The notes beneath the pieces are model-generated. The model made no database searches, had not been told where the DNA came from, and saw only the letters and a list, made by a program, of their open reading frames with translations. Shown here in pieces: positions 1 through 12,330 of a stretch of 64,000 nucleotides of DNA. The DNA is from Trametes villosa (lineage: Eukaryota > Basidiomycota > Agaricomycetes > Polyporales > Polyporaceae). How positions within the stretch are numbered: the first letter of the stretch is position 1; the number at the start of each line of letters is the position of its first letter. The stretch is from assembly GCA_002964805.2 (NCBI GenBank), contig PUDQ02000105.1:372001-436000 (forward strand). The letters run 5' to 3'. A program made the position numbers and the translations under genes.

Positions 1-710
1 GGCATCTCCGTGGAGATGCCCCGAGCCGTCGGTGACGGCTCGGCACCCGCCCATTGACCAGGCTTGCGCTACTGGTGTTTGGCGGCGCCCCAGCTGGAGT
101 GGCTTCCCTCCTGGGGAAGGGGCGGCTGCATCGTATCACGGTCAGCGAACAACGGACACAGGCCTGGAGGAAGGCTGGGGAGCTTACTACTAGCGCCCTC
201 AACCACAAATGAAGCATGCTCCGGGGAGACGAGTCCGCAGGGAAGGCTTGGGAGCGGGGAGGAAGCAAAGCATAGAGAGCAACCCTGCGAGAGCGGTGGA
301 AAGCAGATGCGAGCCGGGAGGGGTGGGGCACTCGGCGGGAGGAGGGGAAGGGAATTTGAAAGTGCTTGGAGAGCACAGTCGGGAAGAGGAAGGGGGGAGA
401 GAGTGCCTAGAGAGTACGATCGGGCGGGGGCACTCCTTTATACGCCTCGAAAGCAGCACCAGTGTACGCCGCTGGCTGGCAGAGACACGATCGACGTCAG
501 CCTCGCGTGCAAACAAGTGAACCGAACAGTGCCGCTAATTGGCTTACCTTGAGTGTTTTGGTATGTCTTCTCCGAATTCGAATGGTGCTGTTGGGTTTTA
601 GCCCGCGCCATCTCACTGCCGCTGTGCCGCCAGTTAAGAAGTGCATAGTCAAAAACTCATATGTGTAAAGTAGTGTAAGAAAAATCGGTACGTGCGGCAA
701 TTCACTTCAC
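1..710 (-). repeat. LTR-sized dispersed repeat, copy 1 (inverted relative to copy 2)
   Basis: The reverse complement of this stretch matches 11105-11793 along nearly its whole length, with diverged but clearly alignable sequence. Conserved parts include the nested palindromes at its start (GGCATCTCC..GGAGATGCC and a GCCGAG..CTCGGC hairpin), a TATA-like GTATAAAG and a long pyrimidine-rich run when read on the minus strand. The size, TATA box and C/T-rich leader suit an LTR or another non-coding transposon end. No reverse transcriptase, integrase or gag reading frame is seen. The copy runs off the window edge, so its true end on the left is unknown, and the right boundary near 710 is approximate. 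Confidence 0.65.
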
Positions 711-1644
711 TTGACTGGGTATGCATAGGCTGCGGGAAGGAGTTGTTGAGTCGGCGCTGCGTTGATGAGCGGCAGACCCACTTCACGATCGGTGCATAAT
801 TTCATTGAGGACATCTGCAAATGGAGCCGCCTAATGTTGATGAGAGCTGTCGAGGAGAAGAAAAACATAACGAGCGGACAGACAGCACAAGAACAAAAAG
901 CCGGCCAGTCCGACAGAGAACCCGAGCACATCGAGCGAAGTGGGAGACCACCGAGAAAAAATAGATGAGATTGAACGCCGCGAAGTATGCATGTAATATG
1001 GCACACGATCCAATATTGCTAAACACAAAGAAACACACAAAGAAAAAAGAGTCACAAAGCAAGCGGAAACGCGAACGCGCGCCATCGGAGGCGCGGTGGA
1101 GGGAGGGGGGCGATAAAGAACACACACGAGCTCCGGCGTACGCGGATATTAACGAGGGTAGGGTAACAGGTACGGGTAAGGGGCCGACCACAGAAGCGAA
1201 GAGTGCGAGAGAGGAGGGGAGGGAGACGGGGGCAGCATATATGGTGCAGCGGGAATAGGGAGGGTAAGGTGTACATGTAGTATAAGGGTGCAGCAGCAGC
1301 GGGCGTGGGCGCGGACGTGAGAGGCATGGCATGGCGCGGGCGGGTCGTGGGGATCGGGCGCGGGATCCGGGGCGTGACGTGCGTGCGGGGCGAGCGTGCG
1401 GACCGCGGCGCGCAGGCTCGACTGCGGGCCATATACGGTCGGGATAGGTGGGTAAGGGCGGGAGCGAGGTGGGGATGAGAGGGGAAAGGCGCCGATGGAG
1501 ACCGGGAGAGGAAGAGGAAGAGCGGGCACGGATATCGATATATGATGAAGCGACTACACCGGAGACCAGGACGAGACCAAACAAGAAGGGTACAGATGAG
1601 ATGAGCGCCGACAAGCCGGGTCGGACAGCGGGGGTATACGGGCC
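711..1644. other. Gene-free stretch, purine-rich on the plus strand
   Basis: This lies between the repeat and the 3' end of the kinase gene. It is strongly G/A-rich on the plus strand, which creates a long low-complexity minus-strand reading frame (802-1614) rich in Ser, Pro, Arg and Leu with no recognisable domain. The part nearest 1645 presumably includes the 3' UTR of the kinase gene. Nothing else is supported. Confidence 0.5.
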
Positions 1645-3520
<1,876 letters not shown>

Positions 3521-4345
3521 GGCGGTCGGAAGCGATATAGACCAGCGGGGCAGAAGGAGGCGGAAAGGAGGGAAGGCTAGAGTAAGGATAGGAAGGGGTG
3601 GGCGACGTGGGCTGGGGGCGGGACGGGCAGCCCGACGGCGGGGAGGGAAGGCAAGGTGGTGGGGGTGAGACTGGAGAGAGCGACGGCGAGGGCCCGAGGA
3701 CTCCTGGGCCGCCCTCTCCCGCTCAATCACGCCTCGGCGCCTCCGCCTCCCACACATCCCGCCACTAGCGCACACAGGCGCCCGCCCGCGTGGCTTTTCC
3801 TGCCATGCCATTTTATCGCGCTTTTTCGCCCTATTTCGGGCGTTGGGTTGTCGCCCAAATCGTCCAAGCCGCTTGCCTCTCTTCAGCCCCGCGTCCACTT
3901 CCCCGCCAAGGGCCCGGGGCATCCAGGCAGCGACTTCAGCCTATCTAGATCTAATAGTAGTAGTAGCTAGCGGGTGTCCAGGGTCCTGATTTCCCTTTTA
4001 CCCCAGCAATATTGCTTTCAATCATCCACCATTCACTGTATCAGCTCGTGGAGCCCCCAATGTCCGGCATTATTGTCCAGCCTTGTGTGGGCTCATGGGG
4101 ATGTTGCTCTCGTGTAGGAACACGGATGCGCAACGCACGCGAAGCTCGTTCAAAGAGCGTAATAGCGAGGCGCTTGAGGTAAACGTAGCTAGGCGCTAGT
4201 CGAGGGTCTTACTATCTGTTAGCCCCGTAATCTTATCTCGGTTATAATAGTAGTGGTGGTACCTTACTGGTGTCCGGAGTCCGTCTCCGCACTTTTCGAG
4301 CGACTGCAACGTTGTCCCTTGTCCCCGTCCTTGTTCTCCTCCGCA
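3521..4345. promoter_or_regulatory. Shared upstream region of the YANK-like kinase and guanylate kinase
   Basis: These 825 bp separate two divergently transcribed start codons, so both promoters must lie here. It holds C/T-rich stretches, an imperfect TAGTAGTAG run near 3953 and AT-richer sequence at 4200-4250, closer to the guanylate kinase start. No clear TATA box or conserved operator could be assigned. Confidence 0.5.
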
Positions 4346-5063
4346 ATGTCGCCAGCCGCGGACTTCCTCCGTCCCCTGGTTATCTCGGGGCCCTCCGGCG
4401 TCGGCAAGAGCACCCTCCTCAGACGCCTCTTCGCCGAATACCCGGACAAGTTTGGCTTCAGCGTCTCCCGTAAGCACCTCCGCGCCCCGCCTCGTAGCCT
4501 GATTGCTTACGCCGTGCCTGGCCAGATACGACGCGTGCCCCGCGCGCCGGCGAGGCGGACGGCACGGACTACCACTTCGTCTCCCAGGACGCGTTCAAGG
4601 AGCTCATCGGCCAGGGCGCGTTCATCGAGCACGCCCAGTTCTCCGGCAACTTCTACGGCACGAGCGTCATGGCCGTCCGCGACATCGGAAAGCTCGGCAG
4701 GCGGTGCCTGCTCGACATCGAGGCGCAGGTGCGGCCCATCTCTCTCGCTCTTCCTCTCCCCGCGAACACTGCTCCCAGGGCGTCCGCCAAATAAAAGCGA
4801 CCGACCTCAACCCGGTCTACCTCTTCATCTCTCCGCCCTCGCTGGCCGCGCTCCGTGAACGTTTACAGGGCCGTGGCACGGAAACCGAGGCTGCCGTCGC
4901 GAAACGCCTCGCCACTGCGCTCAAGGAGATTGAGTACGCGAAGGAGGGTGCCCATGACCTCGTGATCGTGAATGACGACCTCGATCGGGCATACGAAAAG
5001 TTCAAGCGCGTCGCGCTGGGCGAGCCGATCGAGAGCGATGTGCTGCCCCCGCTGGACGATTAG
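4346..5063 (+). CDS. GUK1: Guanylate kinase
   Basis: Three exons (4346-4469, 4526-4728, 4779-5063) give 203 aa, the usual size for eukaryotic guanylate kinase. It transfers phosphate from ATP to GMP, making GDP for GTP/dGTP synthesis in the cytosol. The P-loop GPSGVGKST is at residues 15-23. The second exon opens with HTTRAPRAGE, the GMP-binding SHTTR..R.GE signature, followed by the G(T)DYHFV and FIEHAQF..NFYGTS segments of the GMP-binding domain. The DIEAQGVRQIK motif spans the second intron and the lid region is in exon 3. All phases fit. The start has in-frame context directly at the P-loop domain, with no room for a targeting peptide. Confidence 0.97.
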
Positions 5064-5646
5064 ATAGCGGGCGTGCAGGATAGACGGTGTACTAGCACTT
5101 ACATCTTTTAAGAGTTCTACTGTATAGAAGCTCGGTTTCCAGTTTCATCTCGTTCCTCATCTCGACTAGAGTCTCCCTACCGCGAATAAAGCCGCATACA
5201 CTGAGAGCGATCAGCACGAATCATTGGATTATACGGGGGCCCCGCCTCCGCTCGCCCTCATACTTACCAGAATTATGCTGCTGTGCCATCACTATGACAG
5301 GTACGATCCATGAGATACATATCTTCGTGAGCCGGCGGCGGGAAAATCGCGCTGTGTCTCGCAACATGGGTTATATCGACCCATGTGAGTGCTAGTATGG
5401 GACTTGGTAGTACAGGTATGAATACATAGATCTGGATGATACGAGATAAACTGTGATGGACACCGGGTATATCGGGAGGGCAACTCACAGGTATTATGAC
5501 GCCGAATTCTAGGCGTCTTCTGGTAGTCCATCTGTCCGTCGAAATATAAGGAGTGTACTGTCGTCCTCGCACGGAGGAACCTGTCCGCCCGTCTACGGCC
5601 GTGTACTGGGAAGCAGGCATGCACTTCGGCCGTGTGCGCACGCTCG
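5064..5646. other. Intergenic region between convergent genes
   Basis: This holds the 3' flanks of guanylate kinase (plus strand) and the CCDC90-type gene (minus strand). A polyadenylation-like AATAAA occurs near 5185 on the plus strand. No coding or RNA gene is supported. Confidence 0.5.
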
Positions 5647-6725
5647 CTACACTCGGAAGCGCATATACGCCATGAGCAGAGCCGAGCAACCGGTAACTAT
5701 CGCGAATAGACCGTTAGACAGTCGTCAAGGCAGAAACGAGCAAAGACCTACCGAAACCGACGAGATACTGCAGCGTCGTCGCCTAATCCGAGCCTCAGCC
5801 TCAGCCTCCGCGGGCTCACACAGGTGCTTCCCCCACGCACCTTGGAGACCTGGATGGACGTGCGGAGGGCGGCGATCTCCTGCTCGATGCGGGTGTCGAC
5901 CTCCTTGATCTTGAGCTCCTGCTTGCTGCTCTCCTCGCGCAGGCGGCCCTTCTCGAGGTTGAGGTCGAGGCGGACGCCGGCCTGCGTGCGCGTGACCTCC
6001 TCGCGCAGGCGCTGCCGCAGCTTCTCGATGTCGTTCACGAGCCGGTCGTTCTCCGCCTTGATCATCGCGAGCTCGTTCTTCTCCATCAGCTGCAGCTCGG
6101 ACTTGAGCTGCGCGAAGTCGACTTGCTGCGTGTAGTGGTGCTATGGGGATGGTGAGCCGAAGACGTAACGGCAGGGCTGGGTCGACAGGCCGCGGACGTT
6201 CTCGCTTCTCATGGTCAGTGTATAAGGATGCCTGAACCATATCCCACAGCTGCTGCACGCCCAGCCTGGTGAGGTGAATAGGCTCCCGGACCCCCCGCCT
6301 TCAGAAGCACATCCTACCCCGCGCGTCCGAGGAGCAGGGGTAGGTGGGAACCACCGCGGCCTACCGACACAAGCCCCTCATAGCAGAGCACACACCTTCT
6401 CCTGGTCCGCCTTCGTGACCATGTTGCTCGTCATGTTCCGGATGCTCTCGTCGATGACCTCCGCCATCGCGGTCATGATGCCCTCCGCCTGCGCGCGGTT
6501 CAGGCCCTCGCGCTCGAGCCGCTGCACGAAGTGGTGCGTGTCGAAGTGGAAGTCCGCGCGCCGCGCGGACGAGTGGAAGCGGCGCCGCCGGTGGTGGCGG
6601 GGACGAGGCGCGTCGTCGATGACTCCTCGTGCGACGGCGGCGGCGGCTCGGGCGGGCAGGCGCGATGAGCCGGGCGTAGGTGCGCGTGCGGGGAGCGTGG
6701 CGAGCGAGGCAAAGCAGCGGTTCAT
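5647..6725 (-). CDS. FMP32: CCDC90/FMP32-family mitochondrial coiled-coil protein
   Basis: Four exons (6725-6396, 6140-5841, 5782-5752, 5696-5647) give 236 aa. The N terminus is Arg/Ala-rich and lacks acidic residues for about 35 residues, a likely mitochondrial presequence. The next block, FHFDTHHFVQRLEREG with QAEGIMTAMAEV, matches the CCDC90/DUF1640 family (yeast Fmp32, human MCUR1/CCDC90B). A long coiled coil follows (about 110-210). The protein ends with TTLQYLVGFVTG and a hydrophobic segment before MRFRV, the conserved C-terminal membrane anchor. In the family these are inner-membrane proteins implicated in respiratory-complex or calcium-uniporter function. Intron 1 is 255 nt, long for this window, and a missed small exon there cannot be excluded. 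It is divergent from MAK16. Confidence 0.88.
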
Positions 6726-7050
6726 TGTAAAGCAGCGATGGGTTCGGTAATTGGAAGCAAAAGTCGACTTGTAGCGGAGGTCCTTGAGTCTGTAGAGCAG
6801 GAGGTCGATATGTCGAGATCTATGGCGCGGTCTGAGTGAATGGTATGACAACACCAAATCCGGGCGCTTTCGTCCCGCACCGGGACAGGCGCCCGTCGAT
6901 CGTGCGAACACCCCAAGAACACCCTCCCAGCCAATCACAGCGCCCATCCCAGATTTTCTTGAAGTCCGAGTGCAGCTCACTCGAGGCCTCCTCCCTTCCC
7001 TCGCGCCGCCCGCCTCGTCCCCCCTCCTTCTCTCACACGCTCCTTAAGCC
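6726..7050. promoter_or_regulatory. 325 bp bidirectional promoter (CCDC90-type gene / MAK16)
   Basis: The two start codons face away from each other across only 325 bp, so both promoters must share this segment. Sequence near MAK16 is C/T-rich (TCCTTCTCTCACACGC), typical of basidiomycete promoters. No TATA box is evident. Confidence 0.55.
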
Positions 7051-8418
7051 ATGCAGAGCGACGACGTGATATGGTCGGTGATCAACACCCAGTTCTGTTC
7101 GTACAAAGTCAAGTCCGTGCGCCCACAGTCAAACGCATTACGGGCGGTCAAGCTAACCTCTGCCGTGTCTGCCCCGCGAATGCTCTTGGCTATACAGAAC
7201 TGCAACCCAAAACTTCTGCCGAAACGAATACAACGTTACTGGTCTATGCAATAGGCAGAGTTGCCCGCTCGCGAACTCGCGGTATGCAACGGTGCGAGAG
7301 AAAGAAGGTGTGTCTGCCTCACCTTTCTCTCTGCGCTCCGTGCTGACGGCCTCGTCCATTGGTCAGGCATTCTGTACCTGTATGTGAAGACGATTGAGCG
7401 CGCACACTCGCCCGCACACATGTGGGAGCGCATCAAGCTCTCGAACAACTACACCAAGGCCCTCGAGCAGGTACCGTCCCCCCAACGTGCGCTCACTGCG
7501 CGCGGAAGCTAACTGCGGCGGGCGGGCAGATTGACAAGGAGCTCATCCACTGGCCGAACTTCACGATCCATAAATGCAAGCAGCGGGTGACGAAGATCAC
7601 ACAGTACCTCATTAAGATGCGGCGGCTCGCCCTCCGCCAACAGTGCGTCCCCCATACATTCACTTTCTCCGCGTTTCCGGGGATACTCACACGCTGGGCA
7701 CAGGCCGAAACTCGTCGGGGTGAAGAAAAAACTAGACCGGCGCGAGGCCGTGCGCGAGCGCAAGGCGCTCTCCGCCGCGAAGCTCGAGCGCGCGATCGAG
7801 GCGGAGCTCATCGAGCGCCTCAAGTCCAAGGCGTACGGCGACGCGCCGCTGAACGTGAACGAGGCCGTCTGGCAGGCCGTGCTCGACCGCGAGAAGGGCG
7901 AGAAGGGCAAGGGCAAGGAGCTCGACCTCGACCTCGAGGACGACGAGACGGACGAGGAGGCGGAGGAGGACATGGAGGAGGAGGAGGAGGAGGAGGGCTG
8001 GGGCGAGCGCGAGTTCGTGAGCGATGTCAGTGGGGACGAGGACGAGGATGGGCTGAGTGATCTGGAGGACGCGTTGGTGAGTGTGGGTTTTTGCGTCTTT
8101 CCCAGGCAGAGTGCTGAGTCGGGTCGCAGTCGTCTGGAGATGGCGAGGACGACGAGGACGATGAAGATGAGAGCGACGAGGATGAGGACGACGCTTCTTC
8201 GAAAAAGAAGTCGACCCTTGGCAAGCGGAAAGCACACTCACGAACGGGCAAGCCTCCGAAGAAGGGGCCAGAAAAGAAGGCGAGGCGTAAGTGCTTTCTG
8301 TTCATGTCAACCTGCATCGTTATTAACAACTCCTGTAGGCGGCCCCAGAGTGGAGGTCGAGTACGAGCACGAGATGGAGAGCGTACCGCTCACGAAGGAG
8401 GCCCTGGCAAACTGGTAG
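7051..8418 (+). CDS. MAK16: MAK16, 60S ribosome biogenesis factor
   Basis: Seven exons (7051-7112, 7198-7307, 7367-7470, 7530-7642, 7704-8076, 8130-8286, 8339-8418) give 332 aa. The start [19 protein letters not shown] is the family's invariant opening. Exon 2 supplies the Cys-containing core [17 protein letters not shown], which in the family binds a metal cluster. The middle carries [20 protein letters not shown] and [21 protein letters not shown] long Glu/Asp-rich tract (about 220-300) and a basic tail follow, typical of nucleolar proteins. MAK16 acts with RPF1 and other factors in early pre-60S particles (known for the family). The protein ends 34 codons after a second acidic block; all splice phases agree. 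Confidence 0.97.
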
Positions 8419-8692
8419 CTTCGGTTTCATCTTCGCTTCGGCCGCATCCCTGCTTTATATCCGATACGTTCGTGGTACTGTCATTACACTATATTCTATC
8501 AGTAACACTATATTCTGTCAGTACGCGGAACACCAGGGTCTACATGCACTCCTCCAACCACAGACGGCTGGGCTCAAGAAACGGCCACACCGGGCGAGAA
8601 TACTAGATTACGAACAGTTACGCTAAAGAGGCTAACCAAAACTTCCTACTAACCACCGGTACATATATGCGAGTGAGTGTACAATAATAGCT

Positions 8693-9798
8693 CTATTGGG
8701 TCTTGTGCGCTTTTTGCTGCTGCTTCTGCCGGCGCTGCTCGATGTCCTTGCGCGTCATGCGCGTGCCCAGGATCGCGTCCCAGTGAATGAAGAACGGCTG
8801 CGAGAAATTCGACTTGATGCCGATGATCTGTAACGGCATACACACGTCAGTGCCTCGCACAAAACTGCGCATGATCGCGAGGACGCGGCCCGTACCTGGT
8901 GGTGGATGTCGTGGTAGTCCGCGTTGTTCGAGCTGATGAGCTGCAGCGGGTCCCAGGGCAGCCTGTAGCCGCAGTGGTCGTCGACGGTCTTGAGCGTGGA
9001 GATCGTGAAGAGCATCATGGCCTCGCGCGTGCTGAGCTGCGCGATCCACTCCGCGATGCCGGCCCCAGCGGTGTCGAGCAGGAAGCCCTCGAGCGGATGG
9101 TTGTAGAGCGCGCCGAACGCATAGGGCACGTAGAGCCGGTGGTGCGTCGAGTGGAAGGCCTTGTAGAGGAAGGTGTTCATGTGCATGGCCCGGTGCAGGA
9201 AGTACTGCCAGGTGTCGATGATGAACCTGCCGGGACGAAGCGTGAGCGGAGGACCAGCGCGCACGAGACAGCATACGTACATCCCGAGGAAGAACTTGGC
9301 GGCGGGGATCGCCCACCAGTAGACGGTGTACAGCCCCTCCGCGCCCTTGGTCGCGAGGAACCGTGCCGCAGCGTCCTCTCCGAGCACCCACTCCGCCGCG
9401 CGCGCGAGGGGCCGCGCGAGGTGGAGCATGTTCGCGACATGGTCGACCTGCGCGCCGAGCGGCTTGTCGTCGATCCACCAATACCCCAGCACGGTCTGCA
9501 CGACGTGCTGCAGGATGACCGCCCAGAACACCTGCCCGGGGGTGACCAAGTTCTTGGTGCGGACCTCCTCGCTCTCGTGCAGGCGGTACCGGTCCAGCCA
9601 CTTCCAACCGGAATTGTCCAGAAGGTGGAAGACGCCGCTAAGGCCCCAGTACGCGACGAGCGGGAGGATGAGGGTGAGGATGTTGTCCGGGAGCCCGGCG
9701 ATGATGGAGGTGCTGGGGGTATAGTAGAACGGGGTATGGGTGGCGAGGTAGTGCCGCTGCGTCGCGTCCAGGAAGGCGGGTCCGGCTGTGGCGTTCAT
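8693..9798 (-). CDS. SUR2: Sphinganine C4-hydroxylase (phytosphingosine synthesis)
   Basis: Three exons (9798-9281, 9226-8896, 8827-8693) give 327 aa. SUR2 hydroxylates C4 of sphinganine or dihydroceramide to form the phyto-type base, in the ER membrane. The di-iron histidine boxes of the fatty-acid hydroxylase superfamily are visible: H184-x3-H188, H198-x2-H201-H202 and H278-x2-H281-H282, the last one at the exon 2/3 join. SUR2-specific context includes YRLHESEEVRTKN, DTWQYFLHRAMHMN, PYAFGALYNHPLEGFLLDT and TLKTVDDHCGY. Hydrophobic segments lie near residues 35-60, 85-110 and 150-172. The C terminus is Lys/Gln-rich. It is divergent from the HSK3-like gene across 320 bp. Confidence 0.95.
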
Positions 9799-10118
9799 GG
9801 TGGGCGACGGTGCGCTCGGGGCAGCAGGGAAGTGGCCGTTAAAAAGAAAGCTCGGAGGTGGCGGAGCAAAGGAGCGACCGCTGGTGGCCTCGCCCGAAAG
9901 TCAGCGAGGATGGAGCGAGCTGGAGCGGGAGCACTCAACCCAGCTCGGGCCACTTTTCCAGCGGCCCTGCGATCGCCCGCACGTGCTACCAGATCCGCAT
10001 CTCAACATGTAATGGGCGCTGACACAGTCACCGCCACCCTGCCGCGACACACTCCCTCTGCCGGCACGCCGCGCATCTCTTGTTCCGACTACCACAATCA
10101 CCCCCGACGAGCCACACG
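9799..10118. promoter_or_regulatory. 320 bp bidirectional promoter (SUR2 / HSK3-like)
   Basis: This short segment separates the divergent start codons of SUR2 and the small DASH-subunit gene. It contains GC-rich and C/T-rich tracts. A CGCATCTCTTGTTCC segment precedes the small gene's ATG by roughly 50 bases. No TATA box could be assigned. Confidence 0.5.
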
Positions 10119-10398
10119 ATGCAGTCGCAGCCCGCAAACGCGACCCAGGCAAAGGACAGGAACTACATGCAGCTCGGCCACAGTCTGGCGAGGATGTCGC
10201 GCGCGATCGCGCAGACCGCAGACCTGTGCGAGCTGATGAAAGTCAATCTTGACGCAATGCGCGTCCTCTCTGCTTCCCATGCTGCTCAGTGAGTCCTTGA
10301 GCTGCTATCAGAGCCACGGTCGAGCTCATACATGTTACAGGTTTATGACGGTAGCAATGGAGCTCAACCCAGACGATGCCGAGGACCAGCCAGAGTGA
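10119..10398 (+). CDS. HSK3: DASH/Dam1 complex subunit Hsk3-like small protein
   Basis: Two exons (10119-10288, 10341-10398) give only 75 aa. The reading RNYMQLGHSLARM, then IAQTADLCELMKVNLDAM, then RVLSASHAAQFM fits the DASH_Hsk3 family pattern: a short coiled coil with a conserved A/S-x-x-H/Q-A-x-x-FM ending. Hsk3 is one of the ten subunits of the kinetochore DASH ring that couples chromosomes to microtubule ends. Length and helix content agree with the family, which usually has 60-100 residues. The second exon adds an acidic tail. Identification rests on short similarity recalled from memory, so it is moderate. Small size and one intron make it easy to miss in automated annotation. Confidence 0.65.
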
Positions 10399-11104
10399 GC
10401 CAGCCCGCGCCCGCCGCCCGCTGCTGTGCTCTTGGTGCCGCTGCCCCGCTGCGGGTATGCCAGACGCTGTGTATATGTAACACCAACGCGCTCACTATCA
10501 GAGATTGGATTTTGACCTAGCGCTGCGACTTTATCTCTCAGCGGCCGAGTCCCAGCGGCACTGTACGCAAGATGCGCGCTACGAAGGACCTCTGTCCTTA
10601 CGCTCGAGGCGACACATGGCTCTTCTCGGCTACAGTAGTGCCCCACGGTTGCATTTCCTGGGTAGAATTGCGCAAGTAGGTCAAATGATCAACAAAGAGC
10701 CTAGTAGTGACGGGAATGGGGGCAATTTCGAACATCTCACTGGCACTGCGTACGAGCACTACTGTATGGGGCTAGTATCACCCCATATGAACTCGGTATG
10801 TCCCAGTTCATGCATCCTTTCGCCACACAAATGAGAACTCAAAAGCTCTCCCATTCACAAGCCCAGTCCGAGTCGGGCCCCAGCAACGTAAGAGCACGCC
10901 AAGGCGTTTTCACTCACTCACAAGAGGCGTAGTGCTTCTATCTACAATTCTTCTGTACCGCTCCTTGATGAGTGGACAACGTGAATCCAGCACCGCTCGC
11001 TGAATGTTGAACCTCGACCCAAAAATCCTCAGTACCGCCGATGTCGCTCTTCTCTCCATTTGGACTAACCGGACACCTCGCGATACTGTTGTCTGGATGT
11101 CCTG
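10399..11104. other. Gene-free stretch between the HSK3-like gene and repeat copy 2
   Basis: Short frames only (for example 10505-10834 on the plus strand), with no domain and no splice-supported extension. It probably contains the 3' end of the HSK3-like transcript. Nothing else is recognised. Confidence 0.5.
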
Positions 11105-11793
11105 ATTCAGACCACACTGCAAGATTCGATTGTTTCTACGCTACTTCACACATAATTTATAGATTACGCACTCCTTGATCGTGGCACGGACAATGGTGAG
11201 ATGGCGCAGGCTAAAACCCAACGAGGACACACCAAAACTCTAGAGGTCAGCCAACTCGCGTCCCTGTGCGGTTCACCCGTTCGCATGCGAGGCTGACGCC
11301 GATCATGTCTCTGCCAGCCAGCGGCGTACAGTACTGTTCCCCAGGTGTATAAAGAAGTAGCCCCTGCCGAATTTACTCTCCAGGCACTCTCTCCCCCCTT
11401 CCTCCATCCGACTGTGCTCTCCAGCACTTTCAAATTCCCTTCCCCTCCTCCCGCCGAGTGCCTCACCCCCTTCCGGCTTGCATCTGCTTTCCACCGCTCT
11501 CGCAGGGTTGCTCTCTATGCTTTCAAGTTCCTCTCAAGCCTTCCCTGCGGACTCGTATCCCCGGAGCATGCTTCACTTGTGGTTGAGGGCGCTAGCAGTA
11601 AGCTCTCCATCCTCATGCCTATGTACGCTGTTCGCTGATCGTTCTGCGACACAGCCGCCCCTTCCCCAGGAGGGAAGCCACCTCAGCTGGGGCGCCGTCA
11701 AACACCAGTAGCGCAAGCCTGGTCAATGGGCGGGTGCCGAGTCGTCACCGACGGCTCGGGGCATCTCCTCGGAGATGCCTCCCCAGCTCGCAT
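11105..11793 (+). repeat. LTR-sized dispersed repeat, copy 2
   Basis: This is the inverted partner of 1-710. Read on the plus strand it has a TATA-like TGTATAAAG at about 11346, a long C/T-rich leader (11385-11475) and ends with the GCCGAG..CTCGG and GGCATCTCC..GGAGATGCC hairpins near 11750-11793. The left boundary was placed where alignment to copy 1 fades (CTACTTCACACATAA matches CTACTTTACACATAT). Directly after the right end comes TGGGACACGAACCCGC, which resembles the complement of a tRNA T-arm and could be a primer-binding site. That would fit an LTR whose internal region lies to the right, but no retroelement protein is found there. Confidence 0.65.
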
Positions 11794-11958
11794 CTGGGAC
11801 ACGAACCCGCGGCCACTATACGACGCCGGCGGTACGTCTACTCACTGCTCCCTTTCCCAGTCTGTCACTGACAATATTCGGTGCTGGACAGTCGTGGCTA
11901 TCCCTACTATTTAGGGAACGGCGACCTGCTATCGAGTCTCATTTCTCTACCTCTCATT

Positions 11959-12330
11959 GCGCAGATGCGCTCGCGGTGTCGGCTGGCACCGATTCAGTGC
12001 GTCGCGGTCCTCTTCTCTCCTTTCCTTTGCCCTTGCTGATGCACCACCGCACGTCAGCCGCTGCTCCGAGGCCGAAGGCCGTCCACCCCTGGCCTCACCA
12101 CCCCGCCTATCGGACTCCCCCCACCACCACTCCATGTGGCTTGCGCAGATGCGCACGCGAGGTTGGTTGTCCACCTCTGTACGTGGTGTTCATTTCCTTT
12201 CCTTCCCAGTTCTTGCTGATGCACCGTCGCCTTTCAAAATCCAGCCGCTGCTGCAAGGCTCAGGCCGCCCACTCCTGGCTCCACCATACTCGCCTGCCCG
12301 GCTCTATGCGCTATGATTGCAGGGGTGCAA
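11959..12330 (+). repeat. Diverged ~182 bp tandem duplication
   Basis: Two successive units share the same order of landmarks. GCGCAGATGCGC occurs at 11959 and 12143. CTTGCTGATGCACC occurs at about 12032 and 12212. CAGCCGCTGCT is followed by GGCCGTCCACCCCTGGCTC-like text at about 12056 and 12242. Spacing is 180-184 bp. The units have diverged substantially. They lie just downstream of repeat copy 2 and may be part of the internal region of a degenerate non-autonomous element. A plus-strand open frame (11775-12575) runs through but shows no domain. Confidence 0.6.

Noticed and set aside
802..1614. Minus-strand 270-codon frame upstream of the kinase 3' end
   Set aside because: Low-complexity Ser/Pro/Arg/Leu translation of a purine-rich tract, without splice support or domain.
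8899..10236. Plus-strand open frame (445 codons) over SUR2
   Set aside because: Antisense shadow of SUR2 that runs on into the HSK3-like gene in another frame; no recognisable protein.
11775..11880. tRNA gene on the minus strand (TATAGTGG and GGTTCGTGTCC boxes)
   Set aside because: The boxes are only about 15 nt apart and no cloverleaf with an anticodon arm can be formed; better read as a primer-binding-site-like match.
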